A stretch of 64,000 nt of DNA from Solea solea (Eukaryota; Chordata; Actinopteri; Pleuronectiformes; Soleidae): positions 12,113,433-12,177,432 of the forward strand of contig NC_081140.1 of NCBI RefSeq assembly GCF_958295425.1. The letters run 5' to 3'. The first letter of the stretch is position 1. The number at the start of each line of letters is the position of its first letter. Position numbers and translations under genes: made by a program. This document shows, one piece after another, positions 24,513 through 36,370 of the stretch. The notes beneath the pieces were generated by a model. The model was given only the letters and a program-made list of their open reading frames with translations, did not search any database and was not told where the DNA came from.

Positions 24513-26699
24513 TGTCTGCTTTTGTCTCTGCCACTGTCTGTGAGGGAGATGAGCTCTCCAGCCAGCAAAACCGGAGCTTGATTGTCTTGGAAGGGAGTGA
24601 TGTCCATTCAAAACCGAGACAAAACAAGCTGGGGGTCCATCTCCCTGCCCTTCTAAGTTGATTGGTAATCCCTTTCTTTGGGTTAATCTGTTGTTTGCTG
24701 CTGCTAGTTGACGCTGTGTGTCTGTTTGTGCTTGGTGGAGGGTTGTGGGGTCTTATTCAAGTTCTAATCTCGTGTGATAGGCGCTATGGTGAGACAAGAC
24801 TTTCACAAAAAGTGTCAGATACTGTACACAGAGAGAGAGGGAATTATTCTACATGAGTGCAGGGATCAGTCAAGTCTCTCACTTCTATCAGAGGAAATTT
24901 AAAAACAAAATACACATTTCTGATTACTCTCTCACTCCTCAGCACCCACCCTTCCACCTTCTCCCCCTCCTTCCTCCTCCTCTGTCTGAGTTCCCAGCAG
25001 GGAGGGGAAGCTAGGTTAACTAACTGAACAAAGTCAGAGAGAATTGCAGGAGGACAAAGGCAGGCGAGAATGGGGGCTATGCCAGTCGGAAGGTGTAGCC
25101 AGCAGCACAATACCAGGTGAAGGAGGCTCTCGACAGGGGTCCATCCAAGCAGGGCAAAGGTCACAGGCCTTATTAGATCTGAAGTGAATGGAAGGCCTCA
25201 TTTGATTGAGGGAGGTTTGGCAAAGGAGGCTTCAGAAAGGAGTTCACCTGTTTTGAAAAGCTTAGAGAGGGGGCATGTTTCGCCCTCTATTATATTTGAC
25301 CTGTCAGGATGCAGACAAAACTCTAACTAGTTGATAGCACATGGTGGGAGTCACAACACACACGTAACACATCCTGAGCTGAAAAATGGGGGGAGATTGA
25401 TTTGATCGGTAACATGCCGGGCAACCTCAATAACACAATGACAAACGTCTAGACAGGCGCAGATATAATAGAATTTATATCTAGGTGCATTGAATCAATG
25501 GGGCAGTATAAATGCTACTGCCTCGTAACATACATTTACATCATCCATCCTCAGTTCTTATTGCACTCTGAATGATCTGTGGTATGCGCACAGCAAGGGA
25601 GCTTCAAACTCACTGCCAAAGCCATTATTTGTAAAACATACAGTATGTGTGTTATAGGAAAATGAGGGAGCATGGCATGGAGCAGAAATGCACCTGCTTC
25701 AATTAAATTCACCACATGGATTAGATATTTATGTTGCTCATATTCCACCAGTATTTTTTTACGGTTATGTACTGCTCTGATTTAGACTTTGACCAAGAAT
25801 ATGAAACATAATCCTGTTAACTGACAACTAAATACGGTAAATGAAAAGTAGTAAAGGTTTGGGATTCAGGTTTGGAATTAAACGCACCTCAACAACTGTC
25901 TACACAGCTTCCCAAGGCACAAAACAATTCTTAAAAAAGTTCTTTCTCAGCGCTTCTCAGGTACCTACAAAGTTAAAATACACCAACATAATAGACCTCA
26001 TGGCGTAATACACACAGGGAGTCGTACCAAAGTATGCCCTCTGCACTCTGCACAGATAGGAGTGAAAATTAGGCGACCCCAAAACAGCAAACAGGAAACG
26101 GAGGTGATGAATTCCGTGTGCGGGGCCACAGAGCCAGGCTCATAGATACCTTATCGAGGGGGATTGATAGGGAATGGGCCTTCCCTTAAAACACACTACT
26201 GATTGTTTCCAAATGTCTTCCCAATGGGGAGGGTTAGACAGGGGGAGAGACAGTGACTCAAGGGCATAGCATGCAAGATTTTTATTGGTCCAGCCCAGGG
26301 AAACAGCGAGGGAACAGCTACTCTGTCCTGGCTTTCCTGCCCCAAGTCGCTGCTAGTGCTTAACTACCTTTCAGATCACATTACCCAGGCAGTAAATCTA
26401 AGCACCGGTTAACACAAATAATCAAGAGCTAATACTGCACTACGAAACCACTTTCTCTGTGTCTGTGGTCAGAGCTGTGCAAACAGGCACAAGCCAAGGC
26501 CCTCTGTCTTCTGAACCTCTGCCAGACTCCCCCTCAGTCTCTCATGGCTATTATAACCTACACACAGTCACAATGTCCATACACTCGGGGTATCCCTTAT
26601 GGAGTGTGCAACTTTGTGTGTGTGTACTGTGTTTGTATCCACTCACATGTTGGAATCTCTCTCCTGACACCGTGCTCCACCTCAGAAGGTAATGGGACA

Positions 26700-27060
26700 G
26701 TGCGGTAGAGTTTTAGAGCTTATTACCGGGTTAAGCGTTAAAAAACACAGACTGGGCCACATTTAGGTCGGTAACACCGTATCCCTCTTTCAATTACTCC
26801 ATATTGCAGCTCCAATTAGAGTGGAGCAGGTCCAAAACCAGAATTGAGACCTGCCAGGTTTTGAGAGAGAGAGAAAGCAGAGGCCCCGGGTGGCAGTAAT
26901 GAGGTCTTAACCCTGACTTTGCTCTATTATGTCATAATGCTTTAATTTGAGCCATATGATAGGCTGCTGTGCACTTCTATGTTATTGGAAAGTCAATATT
27001 TGTGAGCTGGCCCTGTCTGTTCACCTCAGACGTGCCCCTGGAGTAAATGCAAAGCAAAGA
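26700..27060. promoter_or_regulatory. Candidate regulatory island
   Basis: Contains tattaccgggttaagcg, tcaattactccatattgc and ctccaattagag, plus ctattatgtcataatgc (quasi-palindromic). Repeat-free and of mixed composition. Confidence 0.25.
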
Positions 27061-27639
27061 TTTTAGAGGAGCAAATTATTGACATAGGGGAAGGCTACTT
27101 AAGGTTATCCTGGTTGTATTCACTGCTCCCTGACACCCAGTTATTAAATAATTATGAAAAAAAAAATGTATTTTCTAGTCAACAAAAAGGATGATTCAAG
27201 CACCCCTGTGTGGTATTACTAATATCCGTGGAATTATTACGTGTATTATTTAAATCTCTTTAGTTAAACACTACACAGCATCTGTAACATCCACATAACC
27301 AAGTAAGACAGTAATACAACACATTCTGTGTTATAATAATTCTGCTGTATTTTATTATTTTGCATAAATGAATTTCCCATGAAGCAATTTCCAGATTATT
27401 GTTTTCCAATATTAAGCCATGAATGATACAATTGTTATAAATAAATAGGTAATTACATTTGTCTGAAAGGGGCCTGTTTGATATAAGTATATCTGCCAAT
27501 ATTATTTGCTTACTTAAACTTGCTAAACATGCTACTACTGTATTTTCTTCAGGTCTGAGTAGGTCTTTCCCTCTTTACATGTAGTTCTATGTTTGTGGCC
27601 ACACACCAGGAACCAGCTGATCACGATGGCATCACTAAA

Positions 27640-27930
27640 GCGGGTTTTTAGGCCGACTGTTGTACCCAGTACCAATTAACTAACAGTGTATTTGTTAATA
27701 GTTTGTACAGTGCTTGAAGGTCATATTTTAAATTAGCATGGCTCTTGAATTTAATGGGGTTAATTACCATGGTAATAACCCAGGACCACATCCTGGTCAA
27801 TAATTGTTTTGTAATTGGTTTCAGGTTGCATGTAAAAAAAACACTTCATCAATTCTTGTCATTGCATAATTACAATCTGGGGTGTTTAATCATATTCAGA
27901 ATAAACATAAACAGCATTTCTTTTAAAGAC
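27640..27930. promoter_or_regulatory. Candidate regulatory island with near-palindrome
   Basis: The 23-nt element ggttaattaccatggtaataacc lies at 27758-27780. It is symmetrical around accatggt except for one unpaired base. Further AT-rich homeodomain-like cores follow (caataattgttttgtaatt, gcataattaca, tttaatcat). This is the densest ATTA cluster downstream of the exon. Confidence 0.35.
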
Positions 27931-30900
27931 TGAGAGCTGTAGATTATATATTTTGAAAGAGGTTTTGGTTTTTACTGTACCTTCTCATTCAACTAGTCTG
28001 ACTAATTTGTAATTCATATTTACATAATGTCTATAAAATATAATAACTACTTCTCTTCTACTAGTCTTTTTTTGTTGTTGATACTGCACTATAGGCTGCA
28101 TATGCTGCACATCAGACTCTGTTTGTGTTCTACAGAGTTGAATTTCTTGTTTACACTCTGAGGGACTCCAGGAATGTTATTCTAACTGCATTACAGCAGC
28201 TTTTGTAGGGTATCTTTTTCATACCCAGTATTGTTCATTGTTTGAAGACATAAATTGGGCAATAAAAAAGCAATGCTTATTGGATATATTGGATTAGACA
28301 TCCAGCATACTGTATGCCCATGTGTTTTGTATTATATTTCTCTGAACTTGAACACAGGACAAGAGGATTGAGCTCAACACATGGCAGTCACCCTTAAATC
28401 CACAGATAAATGCAGCTCACTCAACCGAAGATGGTGAGGAATAGATAGTGTTTCTCCTCCTGGGAGAGAGTGGAGGGATGGGTGAGACTGGGTTGAAAAG
28501 TAGTTAAAACATGATTAAGCGTAGCAACCAAGAGGGTAGTGTCTGCAGAGATAGGATCGGCAAAACTTGACAACTAGGTGGGGAGAAAACAAGAGTGACC
28601 GATGAGGCTGGAGAAAAAGAAATATACACAAAGGGGGAGAAGAGTACAAGAGAGTGAGAGAATCAGCCGGAGTGAATGAAAAAGAGACAGAATGAGCCTT
28701 AAGAGGGTGGAGAGAACTCAATGTCCTGTCTCTGGTATGTGCCAAGGGAGACAGATTTCCCGGTGGACTGTTCCCAAGTGTCCTCCTGCAGTCTGTAATA
28801 GGATTTTACAGGCTACAGCAGGTAGTCTGTGAGAGAACTTTGTTCATGGGCACTCTCAGATAAGGGTTAATGCAGCCCAAAGGTTCCTCAACTAAACAGG
28901 GCACTCTGGGAGTCTGTCACTCCCTCGTTGTCGGCACCAATCCGTCACAAGGGATTTTTTCCTGCAAAACTCAGTGGCCATTTCTGACATCTCCAACAAA
29001 CTAATTGTTGTCTCCAGTGCTGGCAAGCCACATGAAGTCCTAATGAATTAATGTCTTCTGCACAGATGGGAACAAAGTCTTTTACAGATGAATTACACTT
29101 TGTCATCAGTGCCAGATCAGGAGAGGAGACAAGATGAGAGTTTTTTGTTGTTCGTGTTCGCTCCTCCAATTGTTTTCTTTCCCTCGGCTGTTGTATGGCT
29201 CATTCCCTTCCCTCCAAGCCACTTTATGACAGGCATTGTGGTGTCTTAAGAGTTCTGGGCCTATTCTGATTGGGCCATGTAGTGCTTCTCTCTGGATGTG
29301 AGTGACAGTGGGATCAGATCCAACCACCACCCAGGACACAGAGCCATAAATCATCCTGCTGGCACAGAGCTCCACTTCCTGAACAGCTACCAGTTCCTGC
29401 AGGGGACAAAAAGAGCTTTGTGGGCTTTAGGCAGCAAGAACTTCTCCTCTCTTTGAGGATTCTGAGGTTTACGAGTGATGCTGTGAGAGATTGTGGAGGA
29501 AAGAGAGCAAGAGCAATAACACACATACTCTGTTGCTCGCTTTTATTAAGTAAGTTTAACAAGGCTATGACCAGGCTATATGGCTAATAGCTACTGAATG
29601 TGAACACCTGTTGAACAGCAGGCCTTGATCAGATCAGCCACTCTTTGTGTTTAGCTGTCACCATGTCAATTTCCCACTAGTGTCACTACATTAAGATAAA
29701 GTCATCATCCTTGGCGATTTCATCATAGTTAATGTGAAAAATCCGACTGTCCCAGCTGCGGCGTCCCTCGCCAAAGGCGGCCTCCCTCCATACCGCCCTT
29801 CTTCCTTTACATTCCTTATTTCCACCACTCGCCGTCCTCCCTGCGTGTTTGGATGGCTCCACCTCACTGTCAGCCGGTGAAGGACGGCTGTTTTCCTTGC
29901 AGGCCAGATCAAGACAGGAGATTGGCCCCAGGGGGGCTGGAGATGTGAAGCTTCTGACATGTCCCGTAAATCTAGGTTGTCCCATCTCCACTGCTCGATC
30001 TGCGCACAGCAATGAGAACACCAATGAGGCGTGAGGATGAACATTCCTCTGGCTGTTCTCACACACCATAATACTCCACTGCCCCTCTTAGCTGTCCACC
30101 TCAGCAAAAAGTCCATCTTTGCACCCCTGGCGAAAAAGTCCCCACACTCCAGACTCATTGCACATAAAAGTTGTTACAAGACGTCTATGACTTTGTGTTT
30201 TTGTTAAATGATGAATATGAAATGGTGTGTTATTCTAGTGTCTAAGAGAGGCAGTGTTGTTGTACTTAATTCCCATATTCCTCTGCCATGTCTGTCTCGA
30301 CCCCACAGCATGGAGCTGGCAGAGCTCCGCAAACATAAGCAGACTGACTCATATGCAAACATATTCATAATATCCTTACATACTTCAAGGTTTCATATTA
30401 GTCCCACGTGTGAGGCCATTTTTGTCCTATCAGTTTAAAGTTTTACAAACAAAACAATGTTGACTGTTGCTACATTGAACTGCTTCAAATGAGAATTCCT
30501 CTCACGATAAAAACATTTTTATCGTCACGGTTTTGTTTCATTCCGTTAAATTTTGTTAACACTCAGAGAACTGGAAGGCAACTGGGAAAATTAAGGGACA
30601 CTGACCAACCAACAAGTCAACAGCAGGCACACTGTGCCCCGGCCATGAGGCCCCCTTTCCCCCCTCACCCAGCCAGCCACGTTAGCTACGTTAGCCAGAT
30701 TTTTCACCCAAATGGAAATGAAGCCTGTCACTTCCATGCAGCCTCCAACCGCTCTGTCTGTCCAATCCGTCACGGAGCGCCAGCGGCCGCAGAAATAGGC
30801 CTGCCACTCTCACTGTCATCTGAGTAACGGATGTCCCATCGTTACCACAGGGCAGCACTCAAGTCCACTTTCACTCCGCCTCCTCATTTTTCCCCCATCC

Positions 30901-30970
30901 TCCTCCTTCCTCTTCCTCTCACTGCCTCATCTCAGTGATGAGCCTTTTGGACCTCTCTTGGAGTTCAAGG

Positions 30971-30994
30971 TGTGTGTGTGTGTGTGTGTGTGTG
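30971..30994. repeat. (TG)n microsatellite
   Basis: Twelve TG units after gagttcaagg, ending at atttctt. Confidence 0.95.
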
Positions 30995-31189
30995 ATTTCT
31001 TAGAACACATGCATGCGTTTGTTGGTCTTTTTTTTCAGTATGCGATGAATGCTTCCCCAGTCCCCCATCAAGACTCAAAAGCAGTGGTATAATAGGAGCA
31101 GGGGTGGGGTGAAATAAATTGTGTCCTGGACTGGTAACCTAACAGCCATCATAAATAATGTAGACCTATTTGAAGGGGAAGATGGGGCA

Positions 31190-31320
31190 TTAGAAGCTAT
31201 TTACACTGCAGGAGCCATGCTATCGATCAGCATGGGACGTCCCATAGATAAGAATGGGATGATGTCACGGTTATTTATGGTGATTCCCGATTGTAAGGCT
31301 ACAAAGGGGATTTCGGGGTG
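31190..31320. promoter_or_regulatory. Palindromic CRE-like site in repeat-free DNA
   Basis: The perfect 14-nt palindrome atgggacgtcccat (31232-31245) contains gacgtc, the core of bZIP/CREB-type sites. It sits upstream of the G4 motif at 31339. Function is inferred from symmetry only. Confidence 0.3.
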
Positions 31321-31338
31321 ACAGCATCATCAGTTTTT

Positions 31339-31362
31339 GGGGGTCTGGGTGGGAAGTGGGGG
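31339..31362 (+). other. Canonical G-quadruplex motif
   Basis: G5-tct-G3-t-G3-aagt-G5 on the sense strand of the inferred intron, so it could form in the pre-mRNA as well as in DNA. Confidence 0.72.
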
Positions 31363-33528
31363 CTATGATGCATTCTGTCATCAATGGAAAGATCACTGGA
31401 GTGGTTGTGGGAGGCAATGTGCTGTGGATTCATGCTCCTGACATGACACACACACACATAGACAACTTAACTTGCACACACAAACACCGAAATGCATGCA
31501 TACAAACACACACATGGAATGCAAAGATAAATGCCACTGGTGCGATTGGGGTCTATAAAGTGTAATGAGAGGTGATGGCTTAGAGGATATACAGTACATC
31601 TCTGTCTGCCTGCCCCAGATTCAGCACTGTAACATATATAGTGAACGCAATAAAACACTGGGTCTCCACTGGTGTTCTCTGAATTGAGCCAAAGGCCATA
31701 TTCAATACGAGTCTGAGACAGAATTACCATCCAGGGATCACTGGTTGGGTCATATAAGTACATGAAACTCAGTTGTGTTAGATGAGAATTTAGGAACTGT
31801 GAGATATAGAGACTGGCTAAGGTGTACCTTGGGATTTGACTTGATGTCATATATATATATTAAACTGGAAAGGGGGGAAAATAGTGGGAGGACATCTTGG
31901 AAAAAGAAAAAAAAACCTCTGAGGTACTTAATTACAAATCCAGCTATTGGTCACAGAGGTATCACAGAAGTGTACCAGTCAGTATTCTAATATACACAAT
32001 TAATGTTTGAGATGTCATGATAAAACTGATTAAGATTCACTGATGCTGAATTCTCAGATGAAATCATATACATACATACATACTCAAAACAAACTTAATC
32101 AGTGATCAGCAACAGTCTATTATGTTATATTTAGTTATCTTTATCGAAATCACACCACACTTTACACGACATACACCAGAGTTGTTAAAAAAAACTGGGA
32201 ATCAGGAACAAATGTTCATTTTTATACACGCTTCATATAAAATGAGTCCTGTATTTATTTTATGACGTAATATGTGTCACTGATGTTAATAATATTGTGA
32301 CATATGAAGTAATTATTTCCATTTATTTATTAATCACAAAAAACCCTGCTATGGACCAACAAAAGTGTGCATACTTATGCTTTAAATGATGCCATAATCG
32401 AGTAACAATGTTGCAATACAGCAAAGTAAATATATTTTGCTCTGCCTTAAGCCCTTTAAATTGTTAAAAGTGAGCAAGAGAGAGAGAATGGTATAAAACT
32501 ACAGAAAGAGAGACTCCTGGAGCTGAGGGAGATGCAGTGGTACAGTGGAAAGTGGAGAACAGGAGGGGAGTAAAAGTTGGCACAACTCCACAGTGTTTTC
32601 TGTCGCTGGCCCCTCAGAGCAGGAACATTATTGTGAATATTAGTTCAGAACTTCTGGCACCCATCCAGACACTGGCCTCTGTGTGTGTAGGGGGGGTTTA
32701 GCAGCAGGGTTTGAGCCCCATCATACACTACTGCTATTACCCCCCAACCCACCCCACCCATCTCCTAAGCACACTCAAGACTAGAAAGGCTCCACAACAA
32801 CAAGATGTGTGAAGCCTAAAGTCCTGCCCAGCCCTGATAACAAGTCCCAGCTTTTTAAAAAAATAAGCAAACACATGTGGCTGTTTGATGTCCCCGTCCC
32901 CCTACCCCCTTATCTCTGGTAACTTTAAATTCTCTGAGAGTTTCTCCAGTGAGATTAAATTCCATAATTAATCTTTGAGCCTTTTTATGAACATTTTCTT
33001 TTTTTTTTTAATTATTTAAAAACAAAACTTTTGCTCAAACTCAAAAAGCTCACAGCTGTGACTGTGCACCAGTGGCGTTTCTGTCAGGTGTCTTTTATGC
33101 CACTAATGAGAAAGTGGCTGAGAGGCTGGAAAAAGTCTACTGAACTCCATAAGGGCTTGATTGCCTTCGACACATTCATTTGTGTGATTATATTTGTATA
33201 ATGGTGAGGTAATTACGTATTGTGTATGTGTGCACAGTCTCATTGCCTCTTGAGTGCAGCTAAATACAGTTTCTTGTGTGAAAATGATGATTATCAAATT
33301 GAAAATTCGCATTTGCCTTTTGTTTGTTTCATCAGAGGGATGAAGCTTACAACCAATGACGACAATGATGATTATGAATATTATTTCTTCAGTATGTATG
33401 TCTTTAGGAGACAGTAGGTTAAAAGCCGCGATGCCACTCATCAGACAGACAGCCTGGCACAGAGATGAAAGAAAAAAACAGAGAAACACTAAGAGAGAAA
33501 AATGTAGGAGTTGGTTGCAGAGGAAGAT

Positions 33529-33541
33529 CCCCCCCCCCCCC
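33529..33541. repeat. Poly-C tract, 13 C
   Basis: C13 between gaggaagat and agaggagg. It lies inside the longest chance open frames of the window on both strands. Confidence 0.9.
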
Positions 33542-34389
33542 AGAGGAGGAGGAGAGCAGAGTCTATTCAAGGTGAACAAGGAGACACAATGCAACAGGGT
33601 CAATGCTGGGTCAACAAAGTCTGTGAACTGCAGTGTACAAGTGGTGGCAGGCAGGCGTGAGACGGCAGAAGACAGACAGGTGAGGTGTTCATACTCATTC
33701 AGAGGGTGGGGACATATAATTAATTCTGCGCTTAACAATAGCAAAACACTGATGCTGTGTGTTTGTCTGTGTGTGTGTGTATGTGGTGTGCATTTGTGCA
33801 CACACACACGTGTGTACGTTTTTATAAGGTTTAAAGGTTTTGTTAACGGCCTTTTCAACAAAGCCATCACAAAGGTCATGTAGCTATGAGTATCTCTTTC
33901 ACCTTTCACCCATGACCCTCCTCAGCCAGCCAAGAAAAGGGGCTCAGTGAGGCGTTACCATGGTGACATTACCAGTGGGTCAGTGAGGGGACAGATAGGC
34001 TATATGTTGTATTTTTACATATACATCTGCATGCATAAAAGAGTGTTTTCAAGTGCATGTGTCCTCTTCATGCTATGATGTTATGAACTGTAGTGTGTCT
34101 GTTTGTCACCTTTAGCGGTGCAGTCTGGAGGAAAGAGCACATCAAGGTCCCTACTGAGGTTTTACTCTATTAAAAAAAAAAAAAAAAAGCAGCCCCCTCA
34201 TCTCCAAACAAGCCTGATGAGGATGAGTCGAAAGTCTCTATCCCATCCTTCTTTGGGGGTTGAAAAGGGAGGAGGGAAGTCGGGTTTTGTCTCTCACCCG
34301 CCCCCCTTTTGTGAGAATACCCCTTGTAATAAATCTGGATCTGGTAAATAGCCCATGAATAAAGAGAGATTTTATCCTTGGTGGCACAG

Positions 34390-34600
34390 GGAAGATTTAG
34401 TGGGCAGAGGCAGCGTCGCCTCTCTTCTGAACAACTACAAAGTGGTCACTCAGCGAGCCTTAAGAGGCATAAAAAGCCTGCGGTAGTTCATTAAATCTCT
34501 AGCATGAAGATGGGTCTGCTGTGGCTGTGATTTACGGCAGTCAGGTGCATATATTGGCGGTGGCACTCAGCCCCACCTCTCATTCTCTGTCTGTCCCAAT
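34390..34600. promoter_or_regulatory. Candidate regulatory island
   Basis: A complex, repeat-free stretch with ggcagcgtcgcctctcttc, ccttaagaggcataaaaag, tagttcattaaatctc and gatttacggcagtcagg. Inference only. Confidence 0.25.
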
Positions 34601-36119
34601 GAGGAAATAACTTAGCATGCTGCGCTATTTAACGGCTGCATAGTTGGGAGACACACAGGGAAAGGGGCATGGACATTGGGAGCGAAGAGAAAGGGAGGGA
34701 GACGACAATGGTGTTTTCCCAACTTGTTTCTTTTTGACTTAGTTTGAATAGGAGCAAGAAAAGATACCTTTGTCTTTAACATCGATCATGGGCCATTTTG
34801 AGTGTGTGATTCCATTCCAGGTGAATGTGTGTGACCTCATGAGGAGTCACTGGAAGGCAAAGGGAGTAAAGAAGAGTCAAAGCCCATTGTGGCATGGTTC
34901 TGGTCACCGGACCACATTTTCAAACTGGCTGGCACACTCGCACCAAAAATAAACCTGAAAAGATGGCTTTCGGGTTCCCCTGGATTCCAGTGTGATCCGC
35001 TGTGCACTGCTGTGTTTACTTCTGCTCATGTTGTGCATTGAGCAACGCCCACCATCAATGATGTAGGCTGGTGAAAGTGCTCAGCTAGTGTGAATGCGGG
35101 GAGTTCGCTGAGAGCATCAAGGTTCCAAACGAGACTAAAGCCAGTGCTTGCTGGTGTGAAAGCTTTGTCAGTTCGACTGGCTTCTTAGTTGTGATAAAAC
35201 AAATGCTGCTTTCCCTCTCAGGGTTTTAAATAGTTATTCAATTTATAAAAATCGTTCTATAAAATCTTTTTTAAATGTATTTTATTTTAATAACTTTACA
35301 GAACATTAATGGTATGCTTTATGTAATGGACCAAACAATGTAACTCTCTCCTGAAAATATCTTCACCCTTCTATATTACTGACCAGTTCATGTTACGCTC
35401 ATGCCCAAAAATCATGTCTCCTTCACTGACTCGACTCTGACCTTGCTGTAATCACTATACCTTCTTATTCCCCCTAGTAAATAACACTCTCTCACCTTGT
35501 TTGCTGCCGAGCCACTTATGATGAGGAACATTAAATATTTGTCTACAGATACTTCTATGCTATCAGTCAGTAAAAGGCCCTTCACTTTTGTCCTGTTCAA
35601 ACATTCAGGTGTGGAGAGTTCACTGTGTATCATCATTATCTCAGTCATCAACATTTTTGATAATGCTGTCATGGAAATGACTGATTATTTTATTTGCCAG
35701 GCAAAGTTTACAGTGTACAGGCTCCATACTGACTCTCAATTTGACTTCACTCTGAGCCGCTGGGCATCGCAACGTATTTACTTTTGTGTAAATGACTTCA
35801 TAAAATGACCCTGCAAACTTTTACAGCATCCACTCTAGCCCTTCTTCCATTCTCTCCTCTGATTAAGAGGGTCATGTTCCTGGGGACAATGTGCAAATCT
35901 GTTATTCCTTTCACTGAAGGACAGCATAAGGGCAGATAAATGCAATTTACCATGGGAGTACCACCATATGACTGCCCCAAATAGGATGATTTAGTCTCGC
36001 ATTAATCAAATTCAGAAATGTCAAGTTTCCTTTTCATTTGTAAAATCTCTTTCCTCCCTCTGTCATTTCTATCCTCCTTTCCACTGCTTCTCTCCTTACC
36101 CTTCATCCACCGCTCTTTC

Positions 36120-36370
36120 TTTCTCTGGTGTCAGGATAAAGATGTAGGGCCTGATCAGTGGAAGCTGATGTCCTAATAGAGAAGTAATGAGAATAGATCT
36201 GCTGGCTGCCGGGCTGTCTGCGTGTCCCGGTGCGCCGCTGTGTTCAACCACTTATGAAAGACACGAGGGGGAGAGTGCGATGTGCTCTGGCCCTTAGCGC
36301 AAAGATAATATTCACTGTTTTATCCACCTCTGCCTGACAAATGACAGTCATTAATCAGAACCTGGAGAGT
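36120..36370. promoter_or_regulatory. Candidate regulatory island
   Basis: Includes ggccctgatcagtg-like and gccgggctgtctgcgtg segments, agcgcaaagataatattc (GATA core) and caaatgacagtcattaatc, where a TGACAG core sits beside ATTAAT. It ends at a short GT run. Confidence 0.25.

Noticed and set aside
24299..24661. Open frames on both strands rich in His-Thr or Cys-Val
   Set aside because: Generated by the (TG)33 microsatellite.
29691..30158. 155-codon minus-strand frame
   Set aside because: No family recognised, no upstream start context or splice logic, and a second overlapping minus-strand frame is equally open. Kept only as a low-interest finding.
33103..33909. Longest open frame of the window (268 codons, minus strand), overlapped by a 175-codon plus-strand frame
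   Set aside because: It crosses a CA/GT microsatellite and a C13 tract, shows low-complexity His/Thr and Ile runs, has no recognised domain, and a long frame is open on the opposite strand too. Best read as chance.
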